64,000 nt of DNA from Pedobacter zeaxanthinifaciens. Its GTDB lineage: Bacteria > Bacteroidota > Bacteroidia > Sphingobacteriales > Sphingobacteriaceae. The notes beneath the pieces are model-generated. The model was not told where the DNA came from. It saw only the letters and a program-made list of their open reading frames with translations, and did no database searches. How positions within the stretch are numbered: position 1 is the stretch's first letter; each line of letters starts with the position of its first letter. The translations under genes and the position numbers were made by a program. The stretch covers positions 372,001 to 436,000 of the forward strand of contig NZ_QMHP01000003.1 in assembly GCF_003313335.1 (NCBI RefSeq). Reading direction: 5' to 3'. Shown here in pieces: positions 34,971 to 44,452 of this stretch.

Positions 34971-35588
34971 ATGCAGAAGAACTTTTTATGGCTTGCACTA
35001 GCCACATTGATAGCGAGTACTTTACCAATTAAAGCGCAAAATAGTGTGCAAGATAGCACCTCCAAAAAGTGGTTTATAGGCAGCACGTTCTTACTCCTTG
35101 GTAATTTCGACAAAACAAATAATCCAGCGTATGTTCAATTAAATGCCGGCTACAGGATTACTCCTAAAGATGTTGTTCATGTTAGGTTCAAAAGATCTGT
35201 TTACGCATGGCCATTGGGGATTCCTTTCGGGCCATCATTCGATGCACCGGGCCTCAATTATCCTGGAAGTGCTCGTATCATTGCACCTCAAATAGGTTAT
35301 CAAAGGTTTTGGTGGAAGGGAATATACACTTCACTTTATGCATTAAACGCCTTTGAAAAATACATGGACGAGGATAAAAAAAAGCTCGGAAACGGGTTTA
35401 CGCTATATTTAGATTTTTATTTAGGCTACCAGTTCAAATTTCTCAAAAACCGATTCTTTTTTGAGCCAGCTATCGGATGTAGTTATTGGCCACTGCGAAC
35501 TAATGTACCTGCATCTTTTAAATTGGTAGAAAAAAAATGGCCTAATTATTTTATTCAGCCTGGGCTTGATTTTGGGTTTAACTTCTAA
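34971..35588 (+). CDS. Exported protein of unknown function, tandem paralogue 1
   Basis: I do not recognise the family. The 205-residue protein has a signal peptide (about 1-22, 'STLPIKAQ') and then a beta-strand-rich, aromatic-rich body that ends in Phe ('PGLDFGFNF'), typical of small outer-membrane barrels. It shares several blocks with the next gene: 'DSTSKKWFIGSTFLLLGN', 'YVQLNAGYRITPKDV', 'YQRFWWKGIYT' and the terminal 'GFNF'. It follows a Crp/Fnr regulator and has its own TAnnTTTG box. Inference: an outer-membrane or periplasmic barrel protein produced by a local duplication. Confidence 0.7.
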   Translation: MQKNFLWLALATLIASTLPIKAQNSVQDSTSKKWFIGSTFLLLGNFDKTNNPAYVQLNAGYRITPKDVVHVRFKRSVYAWPLGIPFGPSFDAPGLNYPGSARIIAPQIGYQRFWWKGIYTSLYALNAFEKYMDEDKKKLGNGFTLYLDFYLGYQFKFLKNRFFFEPAIGCSYWPLRTNVPASFKLVEKKWPNYFIQPGLDFGFNF

Positions 35589-35656
35589 AATCCTTTAAAA
35601 GAACCTGGAGACCCAACTAATCACTTCAAATTATAGTATACAATTAGGCTAAAAAA

Positions 35657-36286
35657 ATGCAGAAGAGAATTTTATTCCTTGGCTTCATTGTGCTGCTTGT
35701 AGCAAGTACTTTGCAACTTAAAGCACAATACGCCAAAACAGACAGCACATCTAAACGCTGGTTCATTGGCAGCACATTATTTCTATTAGGCAACTTATCT
35801 ACCACTAATCCGCCGAATTTTGTGCAGCTCAATATAGGTTATCGTATTACAGCAAAAGATGTTATTTCCTTTGAACCAAAAACGTGGAAATATGCTTGGC
35901 CAAATGGCATTAACCCAATTTTTAACAGATCTTATGGAAAGGCCGAAGAAAAATTCCCTGGTTATGTTCGTGAGTATGGTATATCGGCGGTATACCAGCG
36001 CTTTGTTTGGAAAGGCATTTATACTGAGCTAAATGTAATGCCCACTTTGCAAGTATTTAAAAACGAACAGGGAAGAAAAATTGACAATGGATTTCAGATT
36101 TTCAACACCTACCGTTTGGGCTACCATATCAAACTTTTAAAAGATAAATTTTTCATTCAGCCATCCATAGCAGTTACCCATCGTGCTTATCACACCAAAT
36201 TACCTAATGGATTTAAGGAGCTGGATGATAAGTGGTCAAAATTTGTATTCGGAGAACCAGGATTTCATTTTGGATTTAACTTTTAG
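35657..36286 (+). CDS. Exported protein of unknown function, tandem paralogue 2
   Basis: This 209-residue paralogue of the preceding gene lies 68 bp downstream on the same strand. Signal peptide 1-23 ('STLQLKAQ') is followed by the same ordered motifs ('DSTSKRWFIGSTLFLLGN', 'FVQLNIGYRITAKDV', 'YQRFVWKGIYTEL', 'GYHIKLLKDKFFIQPSI', 'GFHFGFNF'). The periodic aromatic strands and the final Phe suggest a small beta barrel in the outer membrane. The sequences have diverged clearly, so the duplication is not recent. Function unknown. Confidence 0.7.
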   Translation: MQKRILFLGFIVLLVASTLQLKAQYAKTDSTSKRWFIGSTLFLLGNLSTTNPPNFVQLNIGYRITAKDVISFEPKTWKYAWPNGINPIFNRSYGKAEEKFPGYVREYGISAVYQRFVWKGIYTELNVMPTLQVFKNEQGRKIDNGFQIFNTYRLGYHIKLLKDKFFIQPSIAVTHRAYHTKLPNGFKELDDKWSKFVFGEPGFHFGFNF

Positions 36287-36436
36287 TCCGAAAATAACCA
36301 ACGCTGTATTTTATCATATGCCCAAATTAACATGGACTTGTTAAATACCAGTTGAACAAGTAGGAATGCTTAAGCCGTGTGCCACCGTATCATTACATAA
36401 AAAACAATTCAACCCCATTATTTAAATTAAAAATTC

Positions 36437-36820
36437 ATGAAAAAGTTAGTATTTACATTTGTTATGCTATTTGCAATTTTGGTTTCTTGCAAAAAGAAAG
36501 ATCCTGATCAAAACAGTTCGTCCCGTAAAATCAGATATGAAATAACGGGAAATTTCACTGGAAAATTTGACGTGATTTATAGCGACAATGTTAACGGAAC
36601 CACTAGAGTTACTAATGTTGCATTACCTTGGTCAAAAGAAGTAACTTATGGCAGCAACGTATTAAGTATTGGCATTGGTGCACAAGCTTCCACTACTGGA
36701 TTACCCTCGCAAACGGCTACAGTCAAAATTTATCGAGATGAAACAGTAGTGAAAACAACCAGTGCCACATCTGGCTCGTTAGGCGAAATGGTGATCCCTA
36801 CAATTGCCTACAGTTTCTGA
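36437..36820 (+). CDS. Small lipoprotein, unknown function
   Basis: A 127-residue protein with a signal peptide ending in a clear lipobox ('LFAILVSC', Cys about 18), followed by a Lys-rich tether and a single beta-sandwich-like domain with alternating strands ('IRYEITGNFTGKFDVIYSDN', 'TATVKIYRDETVVKTT'). It resembles small surface-exposed lipoproteins of Bacteroidota, but I cannot name a family. It follows the paralogue pair with 150 bp in between and has no T-tailed terminator that I can see. Confidence 0.65.
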   Translation: MKKLVFTFVMLFAILVSCKKKDPDQNSSSRKIRYEITGNFTGKFDVIYSDNVNGTTRVTNVALPWSKEVTYGSNVLSIGIGAQASTTGLPSQTATVKIYRDETVVKTTSATSGSLGEMVIPTIAYSF

Positions 36821-37060
36821 CGTTCGTAAAGATCCTACATCTACTTATTATGCTTTTGCGGTGCATATTCATCTATTGGAATGCCCGATAAATTACGAGA
36901 AGAAAAAACGCTTTACCGAATGAACTTCTAATTTGCATTCCTTTAAACGCATCAAAAATTACCTCAAAACCGTACAAATAGTAAAAATCAAACTTCGACT
37001 AAACAGCTTGCTCATTTTAGGCAAGAATTTAAAATGGCCAAGCGACCAACTTAACCTGCT

Positions 37061-37079
37061 TCGTGTAACATTTACACGA
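37061..37079. promoter_or_regulatory. Inverted repeat, possible second operator
   Basis: TCGTGTAA and TTACACGA form perfect 8-bp arms around CAT. It lies 102 bases before the TetR ATG. The half-site differs from that of the palindrome nearer the gene, so it may serve another factor. Confidence 0.4.
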
Positions 37080-37148
37080 CAAAAATTAATCAAACGATTA
37101 AATGAGATTTCCCTGACTTTGCAAATCAAACTCAAAACTAATTTTGGC

Positions 37149-37168
37149 GTTTAACAATTTTGTTAAAC
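37149..37168. promoter_or_regulatory. Candidate TetR operator
   Basis: A perfect palindrome of GTTTAACAA and TTGTTAAAC around TT, ending 12 bases before the preferred TetR start. Size and position are typical for a TetR-family autoregulatory operator. Confidence 0.6.
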
Positions 37169-37180
37169 AAAAAAGTCAAC

Positions 37181-37756
37181 ATGTTGAGTAAGGAAGAACT
37201 GATTAAACAAACCGCCAAGGAGCTTTTTTTTAGTAAAGGCTACCTCCATGCGACTACGCAAGAAATTGCCGATGCAGCTGGCGTTAACCGTTCCTTGATC
37301 AATTATTATTTCCGCTCCCGCGATTTACTTTTTCAAACCGTTTACCGGGAAGCGGTTGATGGCTTGAAATTACAATTGGATAAGGTGCTTTACGACAAGA
37401 TCCCTTTTAAAGAAAAGCTAAATCTATTTATTGATGTTTACATGAAAGAACTCATGAAATATCCGTACAGAGAATCTTTTTTAATCACCGAAATATGCAG
37501 CAAAAACTTTGCGCTGAAGGAGAAGAAAAAAAGTGCTGCATTAGCTCATTTTCTACAAGAAATAGCGCAGGAAATGGAAAAAGGAACCATCAAAAAAGGT
37601 GAACCAATCCAGTTTATGTTTAACCTTTTCGCTTTGATGGCATTTCCGGTAATTATGACACCACTTTATCAAAAGCTATTAGATATCTCCAAAGAAAAAT
37701 ACAATAAACTTATTGCAGATCGAAAGCAAATCATTTTAGAAAGCATATTCAATTAA
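37181..37756 (+). CDS. TetR/AcrR-family repressor of the adjacent RND pump
   Basis: A 191-residue regulator. The N-terminal helix-turn-helix 'TTQEIADAAGVNRSLINYYF' (about 24-43) is followed by an all-helical ligand domain. The ATG at 37181 is preferred: the frame runs back to a TTG at 37160, but that start lies inside the palindromic operator and adds seven residues before 'MLSKEELIKQTAKELF'. It stands 23 bp before the adaptor gene of the efflux operon, the usual AcrR-like arrangement. Inference: it represses itself and the pump genes by binding 37149-37168. Confidence 0.92.
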   Translation: MLSKEELIKQTAKELFFSKGYLHATTQEIADAAGVNRSLINYYFRSRDLLFQTVYREAVDGLKLQLDKVLYDKIPFKEKLNLFIDVYMKELMKYPYRESFLITEICSKNFALKEKKKSAALAHFLQEIAQEMEKGTIKKGEPIQFMFNLFALMAFPVIMTPLYQKLLDISKEKYNKLIADRKQIILESIFN

Positions 37757-37779
37757 ACAACCTCAATTACAATACATAT

Positions 37780-38946
37780 ATGAAACAATCCTCAATTTAT
37801 TTATCGCTGATGGGCACTGCCCTATTTTTGGCAGCCTGCAGTTCGGGAAATAAAGATCCGAAGGCGGGAGCACCCACTGGTCCGCAGAATTATCCGGTAG
37901 TGCAAATTGATGCCATGAATACTACACTGGAAAGCGATTATCCTGCTACGCTAGAAGGACAACAAAATGTAGACATCAGACCAAAGATTGATGGTTTTAT
38001 TGAGAAAATTTACGTGGATGAAGGCGCAACGGTAAAGCAAGGACAACCTTTATTTAAAATTAATGCCCCACAATATGAGCAAGCGGTACGTACTGCACAA
38101 GCGGCTATCAGCAGTGCCGAAGCGGAAGTAAATGCGGCACAACTGCAATACAACAAAACTAAGCCACTGGTTGAAAAAGATATCATCAGTAAATTTGACT
38201 TAGATAATGCCGCTTTAACCCTTACTGCAAAAAAGGCAAATTTAGCTCAAGCTAAAGCTGCTTTAGTTAACGCAAAGGTAAACTTGGGCTATACTGTGGT
38301 GAGCAGCCCAACAAACGGTGTAATTGGCACCATCCCTTACAAAGTGGGAGCTTTGGTAAGCAGCACAAGTCAAGAGCCTTTAACAACAGTTTCGAGCATT
38401 AGCAAAGTTTATGCTTATTTCTCTTTAAATGAAAAGCAACTGTTACAAATTGCAAGAAATACTAAAGGACGTACACTGGAAGATAAAATCAAGCAAATTC
38501 CAAGCGTAACTTTGGTGTTGGCTGATGGCAGCATTTATACAGAAAAAGGAAAAATAGAGACTGTAAGCGGACAAATCAACACCGCTACTGGTTCATCTAG
38601 TTTAAGAGCAACGTTTCCTAATCCTAACGGGCTGCTTCGCTCCGGCTCCAGCGCCTCTATTCGCATCCCACAATATGTGGAAAATGCTTTGTTGGTACCA
38701 CAAAAATCAACTACCGATATACAAGGGAAAAAGTTTGTTTACTTGGTGACCGATACAGGTGGTGTTAAATCAACCAATGTGGAAATTATGGAGCTTACCA
38801 AAGGCAATTACTACGTGGTTACCCAAGGGCTAAAACCTGGAAATAAAATTGTTCTGGAAGGTTTTGCTTCACTAAAAGATGGCGATAAAATTAAGCCGCA
38901 AGTAAAATCGGCAGACTCTGTATTTGCAGAGGCGAAAAATAAATAA
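37780..38946 (+). CDS. RND efflux periplasmic adaptor (membrane fusion protein)
   Basis: This is the periplasmic bridge between the inner-membrane pump and the outer-membrane channel. A lipoprotein signal (lipobox 'LFLAAC', Cys about 20) is followed by the barrel-sandwich half 'IDGFIEKIYVDEGATVKQGQPLFKI', a coiled-coil hairpin (about 95-175, 'AAISSAEAEVNAAQLQYNKT'), the second lipoyl half 'VVSSPTNGVIGTIPYKVGALV', and beta-barrel and membrane-proximal domains. Its 388 residues are typical of AcrA/MexA. It lies between the tetR and pump genes in the same direction. The substrate spectrum cannot be read from sequence. Confidence 0.94.
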   Translation: MKQSSIYLSLMGTALFLAACSSGNKDPKAGAPTGPQNYPVVQIDAMNTTLESDYPATLEGQQNVDIRPKIDGFIEKIYVDEGATVKQGQPLFKINAPQYEQAVRTAQAAISSAEAEVNAAQLQYNKTKPLVEKDIISKFDLDNAALTLTAKKANLAQAKAALVNAKVNLGYTVVSSPTNGVIGTIPYKVGALVSSTSQEPLTTVSSISKVYAYFSLNEKQLLQIARNTKGRTLEDKIKQIPSVTLVLADGSIYTEKGKIETVSGQINTATGSSSLRATFPNPNGLLRSGSSASIRIPQYVENALLVPQKSTTDIQGKKFVYLVTDTGGVKSTNVEIMELTKGNYYVVTQGLKPGNKIVLEGFASLKDGDKIKPQVKSADSVFAEAKNK

Positions 38947-39019
38947 GTTACATTTTTTTGTAAGGTTGAAAGGCTGTAATTAACAACGTTTCAACTTTCA
39001 AACATTCCAACAAAGTCTC

Positions 39020-42000
39020 ATGTTTAAAAAATTTATCGAAAGGCCAGTACTTTCTACCGTAATCTCCATCATCATTGTGATTTTGGGGGTGTTAGGTATC
39101 ATCACACTGCCTGTTTCACAATATCCAGAAATTGCGCCGCCAACGGTGCAGGTTTCAGCTTCTTACCAAGGTGCCAATGCCGATGTAGTAATGAGTAGTG
39201 TGGTAGTACCGCTGGAAGAACAAATTAACGGTGTGGAAGACATGACCTACATGACTTCATCTGCCGGAAACGATGGTTCGGCTACAATTACCGTAAACTT
39301 TAAATTGGGTACTAACCCTGATTTGGCGGCTGTAAACGTACAAAATCGTGTGGCAAGGGCCAGCAGTTTGCTACCTGCTGAGGTAACTAGAGCTGGTGTA
39401 ATTACTGCCAAAAGGCAATCCAGTAACGTATTGATTTTTGCACTTAACAGCGAAGACCCAGCTTACGATCAGAAATTTTTGCAGAACTACGCAGAAATCA
39501 ACATCATTCCTCAAATAAAAAGGGTTACTGGTGTGGGCGATGTGAATGCATTTGGGCAATCTATTTATACCATGCGTTTATGGCTTAAACCTGATGTGAT
39601 GGCAGCTTACCGACTAATTCCAAGTGATATTAGTGCGGCACTAGCGGATCAGAACATCGAAGCTGCTCCTGGACAACTAGGTGAGCAAGGACAGCAATCC
39701 TTCCAATACACGTTGAAATATACCGGCCGTTTGAAAGACGAAACCCAATTTGGTGATATCATCATCAGAACCGCGGAAAATGGACAAGTTTTAAAGCTGA
39801 AGGATGTTGCTAGAATTGAACTGGGTGCGCAAAGTTATGCTTCATCGGTTAAATTGAATGGTAAATCGGCACTGGGTTTTGCAGTAAACCAAACCGCGGG
39901 CTCAAATGCGAAAGAGGTAATTGATGGTGCATTAAAGGCGTTGGAAACTGCCAAGGAAAATTTCCCTACAGGCATCAAATATGAAGTCTTAACCAACGTA
40001 AACGACTTCCTTGATGCTTCCATTGAAAAAGTGCTACACACCTTGGTTGAAGCCTTCATTTTGGTTTTCATTGTGGTGTTTATCTTCCTGCAAGATTTTA
40101 AATCGACCTTAATTCCAGCCATCTCGGTACCAGTGGCCATTATTGGTACTTTCTTTTTCTTAAGCCTGTTTGGATTTACCATTAACCTACTTACTTTATT
40201 TGCCTTGGTGTTAGCCATTGGTATTGTGGTGGATGACGCCATTGTGGTGGTAGAGGCAGTGCACTCTAAACTGGATAAAGGTTACAAATCGGCACGTAAA
40301 GCCACTTTGGATGCCATGGACGAGATTACCGGCGCCATCATCTCCATTACTTTGGTTATGGCAGCGGTATTTGTTCCTGTGAGTTTCATTGCTGGTTCAT
40401 CAGGGGTTTTCTTCAAACAATTTGGTTTAACGCTGGCCATTTCTATCATTTTATCAGCTATTAACGCTTTAACGTTAAGTCCAGCACTTTGTGCCTTATT
40501 GCTTAAGCCACACAAAGATGATCATGAAGAGAAAAAAGGGTTCATGAAACGCTTTTATGCAGCATTCAACGCTTCTTTTGAAACCATGACTCGCCGTTAC
40601 AAAGGAGCCGTTTACTTCTTCTCCAAGAAAAAATGGTTGGCCGGATTGGGCTTGTTAGCGTTTGTTGCGGCATTTGTATGGGCATTTAACACTACTCCAA
40701 AAGGTTTTGTTCCTAATGAAGATTTAGGTGCAATCATGTCGGATATTTCCTTACCTCCAGGAACATCACAAGAACGAACCGATGAGGTAGTGAGTAAAAT
40801 AGATAGTATTGTAAGAACTGTACCTGAGGTAAGGTTAACACTGAAAGTAGTGGGTAGGGCAATGATCAGCGGTTCTGGAAGTTCGTACGGAATGGTAATT
40901 AGCCGTTTAAAACCGTGGGACGAGCGTAAACGCGATGTGAAAACCATTATTGGGGAACTATTCGCCAAAACTGCTAACATGAAGGAAGCGAAGATCATCT
41001 TCTTTGCGCCGCCAACCATCCAAGGTTTTGGTACAGGCGGTGGTTTCGAGTTCCAGTTGCAAGACAGAACAGGTGGTACCATCCAAAATTTTGCTCAGGT
41101 ATCCAATCAGTTTTTAGCGGCACTAAATCAACGTCCCGAAATTCAGTACGCAGCTACCTCTTTCAACCCTAATTTTCCTCAATACTTAATTACAGCAAAT
41201 GTTGCCAAAATTAAACAGGCGGGTTTAAATGTAAATGATGTAATGAGCGTAATGCAAGGTTATTATGGTGGTGTTTACGCTTCCAACTTTAATAAATTTG
41301 GCAAGCAATACCGTGTAGTTTACCAAGCTGACCCTCAATATAGGGCTAATTTAGAAAGCTTGAACAACGTTTATGTGCGTACCCCTAGCGGTGTAATGGC
41401 GCCAATTACAGGTTTTATTTCTACCGAGCGAGTTTACGGTCCACAGGCAATTTCGAGGTTTAACCTTTATACCTCTATCGCCATTACTGGTAATCCTAAA
41501 CCTGGTTATAGTTCCGGCGATGCCTTGAAAGCCGTACAAGAAGAAGCAGCTAAAATTTTACCGCAAGGTTATGGCTATGAGTTCTCAGGCTTATCTAGGG
41601 AAGAGCAATCGAGCGGAAACCAAACCGTGTTCATTTTCTTGCTATGTTTGATTTTCGTTTATTTCTTGCTTTGTGCGCAGTACGAAAGTTATGTGCTGCC
41701 GTTAGCGGTAATTTTATCCTTGCCAGTAGGTTTAGCAGGTGTATTTATTTTCGATAAAATTTTCGGAATTGATAACAATATCTACACCCAAATTACCTTG
41801 ATTATGCTGATAGGCTTGTTAGCTAAAAATGCCATTTTAATTGTTGAGTTTGCCGCAGAGCGAAGAAGAAAGGGAATGACCATTTTGCAAGCCGCTTTGG
41901 AGGGTGCTACCGCTAGGTTACGTCCAATTTTAATGACATCCTTTGCATTTATACTGGGTATTTTACCGCTGATGCTGTCATTTGGAGTAGGTGCTGCTGG

Positions 42001-42196
42001 TAATAACTCAATTGGCACAGGCGCTGTAGGAGGAATGCTTTTTGGTACCATTTTCGGGATTTTCATCATCCCGGTACTATTTATTGTCTTCCAAACTTTA
42101 CAGGAAAAAGTGAGCAGCAAATCGCCTTTTGATGATAGCGTTATGGAAAAACAAACGCATCTAAATTTTGAGCATACTGGAAATCCAGAGGATTAA
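39020..42196 (+). CDS. RND multidrug efflux pump (HAE1/AcrB type)
   Basis: A proton-driven inner-membrane exporter of 1058 residues with the 12-helix, two-large-loop AcrB plan. It starts 'MFKKFIERPVLSTVISIIIV' and contains 'TLPVSQYPEIAPPTVQVSASY', 'GVEDMTYMTSSAGNDGSATI', the helix-4 Asp pair in 'AIGIVVDDAIVVVEAV' (proton relay), and the second-half repeat 'GLLAKNAILIVEFAAERRRKG' with its Lys. The hydrophilic loops match HAE-1 drug exporters, not heavy-metal CzcA types. It is third gene in the tetR operon; 73 bp separate it from the adaptor. It is full length with no frame break. Confidence 0.96.
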   Translation: MFKKFIERPVLSTVISIIIVILGVLGIITLPVSQYPEIAPPTVQVSASYQGANADVVMSSVVVPLEEQINGVEDMTYMTSSAGNDGSATITVNFKLGTNPDLAAVNVQNRVARASSLLPAEVTRAGVITAKRQSSNVLIFALNSEDPAYDQKFLQNYAEINIIPQIKRVTGVGDVNAFGQSIYTMRLWLKPDVMAAYRLIPSDISAALADQNIEAAPGQLGEQGQQSFQYTLKYTGRLKDETQFGDIIIRTAENGQVLKLKDVARIELGAQSYASSVKLNGKSALGFAVNQTAGSNAKEVIDGALKALETAKENFPTGIKYEVLTNVNDFLDASIEKVLHTLVEAFILVFIVVFIFLQDFKSTLIPAISVPVAIIGTFFFLSLFGFTINLLTLFALVLAIGIVVDDAIVVVEAVHSKLDKGYKSARKATLDAMDEITGAIISITLVMAAVFVPVSFIAGSSGVFFKQFGLTLAISIILSAINALTLSPALCALLLKPHKDDHEEKKGFMKRFYAAFNASFETMTRRYKGAVYFFSKKKWLAGLGLLAFVAAFVWAFNTTPKGFVPNEDLGAIMSDISLPPGTSQERTDEVVSKIDSIVRTVPEVRLTLKVVGRAMISGSGSSYGMVISRLKPWDERKRDVKTIIGELFAKTANMKEAKIIFFAPPTIQGFGTGGGFEFQLQDRTGGTIQNFAQVSNQFLAALNQRPEIQYAATSFNPNFPQYLITANVAKIKQAGLNVNDVMSVMQGYYGGVYASNFNKFGKQYRVVYQADPQYRANLESLNNVYVRTPSGVMAPITGFISTERVYGPQAISRFNLYTSIAITGNPKPGYSSGDALKAVQEEAAKILPQGYGYEFSGLSREEQSSGNQTVFIFLLCLIFVYFLLCAQYESYVLPLAVILSLPVGLAGVFIFDKIFGIDNNIYTQITLIMLIGLLAKNAILIVEFAAERRRKGMTILQAALEGATARLRPILMTSFAFILGILPLMLSFGVGAAGNNSIGTGAVGGMLFGTIFGIFIIPVLFIVFQTLQEKVSSKSPFDDSVMEKQTHLNFEHTGNPED

Positions 42197-42209
42197 TTTA
42201 ACCATCGAC

Positions 42210-43619
42210 ATGAAAAGAAATCATAAAATATCGATACTATTTGCAAGCGTTTTGATGCTGAGTTTAGGTGCTTGCGTAACACAACAATATAAACGCCCAA
42301 CCGAATTAAAAACGGATGGATTATACCGCGATGTGCAAAGTGCCGACAGCACCAATATTGCCAATTTGCCAACTAGTACTTTATTTACCGACCCTCAATT
42401 ACAGGTTTTAATTAAAGAGGGAATTGCAAATAACTTAGATTTGAAAAGCGCTATTGAACGCATGAATAGCGCCGCAGCAAATTTGAGATTAAGTAAAGAT
42501 GCGTTTTTGCCTAGTTTGAACTTGGATCTTTCGGCTACGGATAATAAGCAGTCTAGAGCTGCCTTAAACTTGCCTTCCAACATTGCCATACCATTGGAAA
42601 CCCAACTTTACAGAGCGCAATTGAGCACTGCTTGGGAACTGGATATTTGGGGCAAGTTAGGGAGTGCCAAACGTTCGGCTTTAGCATCTTACCTACAAAC
42701 AGAGGCGGCAAAACGAGCGGTGCAAACGCAATTGGTAAGTTCCATTGCAAACAATTATTACACCCTACTTGCGCTAGATTTGCAACTGAAAATTACGGAG
42801 CAAACCCTAGCAAGCAGGATTAAAAATGTAGAAGCCATTAAAGCACTGAAAGAAGCTGGAATTGTAAATGGTGCTGCTGTTGTGCAAAGTGAAGCTAACA
42901 GATATGCAGCTGAAGTGAGCATTCCTGATTTGAAACGCAGTATCAGAGAAACGGAAAACGCACTCAATGTGTTGCTTGGAAAATCGGCCGGCCCTATTGC
43001 CAGAACCAGCTTTGAAGTACAGCAAGATTACAAGGATTTACAAGTGGGCTTATCTTCCTTATTGCTGAAAAACCGCCCTGATGTGCAACAGGCAGAATTT
43101 GCTTTTAGAGCGGCATTTGAAAACACCAACGTAGCTAAAACTTATTTCTATCCGCAACTTACTTTAACTGCAAATGGGGGTTTATCTTCGCTAACGTTAG
43201 AAAACTTTTTCAATAACTCGATATTTTACAGTATTGTTGGCGGCTTAACTCAGCCTATCTTTAACAAAGGGCAAAACAGAGCGAGGTTAGCAACCGCAAA
43301 AGCTGCGCAACAGGAATCTTTCTATAGTTTCCAAAAAACGATGTTAACTGCGGGATCGGAAGTATCAAATGCACTTTATGCTTACCAAACTGCAGTTGAA
43401 AAAGAAAATTCGAGAGCTAATCAAATCGCATCTTTAGAAAAAGCGGTTGACTATACCAAGGAACTGCTGAAATACAGCTCTGCAACGAATTACACTGATG
43501 TTTTGACTTCTGAACAAAGTTTATTGACAGCTCAGTTAAATGCAGTGAATGATAAATTACAGAAGCTTCAGGCTGTTGTGAACCTATATCGGGCATTAGG
43601 CGGCGGCTGGAGAGAATAA
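42210..43619 (+). CDS. Outer-membrane efflux channel (TolC/NodT-type lipoprotein)
   Basis: A 469-residue outer-membrane factor that completes the tripartite pump. The ATG at 42210 is chosen; an earlier ATG at 42168 lies inside the pump gene and gives an unlikely leader before 'MKRNHKISILFASVLM'. The lipobox is 'LSLGAC' (Cys about 22). Two repeated helical OEP domains carry the NodT-type signatures 'QLSTAWELDIWGKLGSAKRSA', 'LLKNRPDVQQAEFAFRAA' and 'GLTQPIFNKGQNRARLATAK'. It ends with a strong hairpin at 43631-43668. It is the last gene of the operon. Confidence 0.94.
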   Translation: MKRNHKISILFASVLMLSLGACVTQQYKRPTELKTDGLYRDVQSADSTNIANLPTSTLFTDPQLQVLIKEGIANNLDLKSAIERMNSAAANLRLSKDAFLPSLNLDLSATDNKQSRAALNLPSNIAIPLETQLYRAQLSTAWELDIWGKLGSAKRSALASYLQTEAAKRAVQTQLVSSIANNYYTLLALDLQLKITEQTLASRIKNVEAIKALKEAGIVNGAAVVQSEANRYAAEVSIPDLKRSIRETENALNVLLGKSAGPIARTSFEVQQDYKDLQVGLSSLLLKNRPDVQQAEFAFRAAFENTNVAKTYFYPQLTLTANGGLSSLTLENFFNNSIFYSIVGGLTQPIFNKGQNRARLATAKAAQQESFYSFQKTMLTAGSEVSNALYAYQTAVEKENSRANQIASLEKAVDYTKELLKYSSATNYTDVLTSEQSLLTAQLNAVNDKLQKLQAVVNLYRALGGGWRE

Positions 43620-43630
43620 ATTGAACGTTT

Positions 43631-43668
43631 ATAACACATAAGAAGTTTAAATACTTTTTATGTGTTAT
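43631..43668. terminator. Hairpin at the end of the RND operon
   Basis: ATAACACATAA pairs perfectly with TTATGTGTTAT, with AAGT/ACTT pairing inside. There is no strong T tail after the stem, so termination efficiency is uncertain. It sits between convergent genes. Confidence 0.6.
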
Positions 43669-43714
43669 TCAAACTTCGTATTCGTTCGATAGTTTTAACG
43701 AAGAATAGTGTAAG

Positions 43715-44392
43715 CTACTTTCCGCCTAATGCTCTATATCTAGCTGCTGTTGATTTATCTCCCAACCTGCTTGCATATTCTGATATCATCAAAGCTATAT
43801 CTTTTCTCGACCTGCTGTATTCAAACGCAAGCATAAGCACACCGATTGAAAATGTTTTATAGCCCTTTCCTTTATCTGATTCTCCATTCTGAACATAACT
43901 ATCGCCATACTGAAAACCCAATTTCCCAATATCAGTAAGGTCTTGTATCGTTAGTTCCCGAATTTCATCTGTAGTGTCCAGAGAAAAAGCTCTGTCAATG
44001 TCACTTTTACCTTCCTTAATTTGCCCTAAATTAATTTTACAAAGTCCCATTTCTCTGTAATTTGCTGCCGCATCACCGGTAACTTTATTTGCTTGGTCAA
44101 ACCAGTATATAGCGTCTTGAAACTGCTTGTCAATATATAAGCCATGTCCCAGTGCACTTCGTACCATCGCGTGGGTTGAATCGAGTTTTAAGGTCTCCTT
44201 AAATTTATCAATGGATTGCTTATTAAGCGACATAGACTTTTCAAAGTTTCCTTTGTTTTGTTCTTCTAAAGATTCCAAGCTTAAGGAAACACCTGCATTA
44301 AAAGTTTCAAATACTTTATCATGTTTATCCTGTTGACAAGAAAACAGTGAAATAAGCGCAAAGCTCAACGTAGTAATAGTAAGCAACTTCAT
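43715..44392 (-). CDS. TPR-repeat lipoprotein, unknown function
   Basis: A 225-residue exported protein with a signal peptide and lipobox ('ALISLFSC', Cys about 19), followed by three to four TPR-type helix pairs ('AMVRSALGHGLYIDKQFQDAIYWFDQ', 'AANYREMGLCKINLGQIKEG'). TPR units normally form protein-binding surfaces. It stands alone downstream of the helicase gene on the same strand, separated by 60 bp, so it could share that transcript. No specific family is recognised. Confidence 0.75.
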   Translation of the reverse strand: MKLLTITTLSFALISLFSCQQDKHDKVFETFNAGVSLSLESLEEQNKGNFEKSMSLNKQSIDKFKETLKLDSTHAMVRSALGHGLYIDKQFQDAIYWFDQANKVTGDAAANYREMGLCKINLGQIKEGKSDIDRAFSLDTTDEIRELTIQDLTDIGKLGFQYGDSYVQNGESDKGKGYKTFSIGVLMLAFEYSRSRKDIALMISEYASRLGDKSTAARYRALGGK

Positions 44393-44452
44393 TGTTTTAT
44401 CTAAATAATCCTTAGGAAGCGTTTGAAACCCCGGAAGTCTAAAATCTATAAG

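Larger units (their letters stand above)
36821..37180. other. 360-bp intergenic region upstream of tetR-RND operon
   Basis: No convincing gene is present; a 73-codon frame starting from TTG at 36933 is basic and featureless. Two inverted repeats lie here (37061-37079 and 37149-37168), and both are operator candidates for the TetR-type regulator. Confidence 0.6.

Noticed and set aside
36933..37154. 73-codon plus-strand frame before tetR
   Set aside because: It starts from TTG, has no family features or ribosome site, and covers the inverted repeat at 37061-37079 and part of the palindrome at 37149-37168. It is better explained as noncoding.
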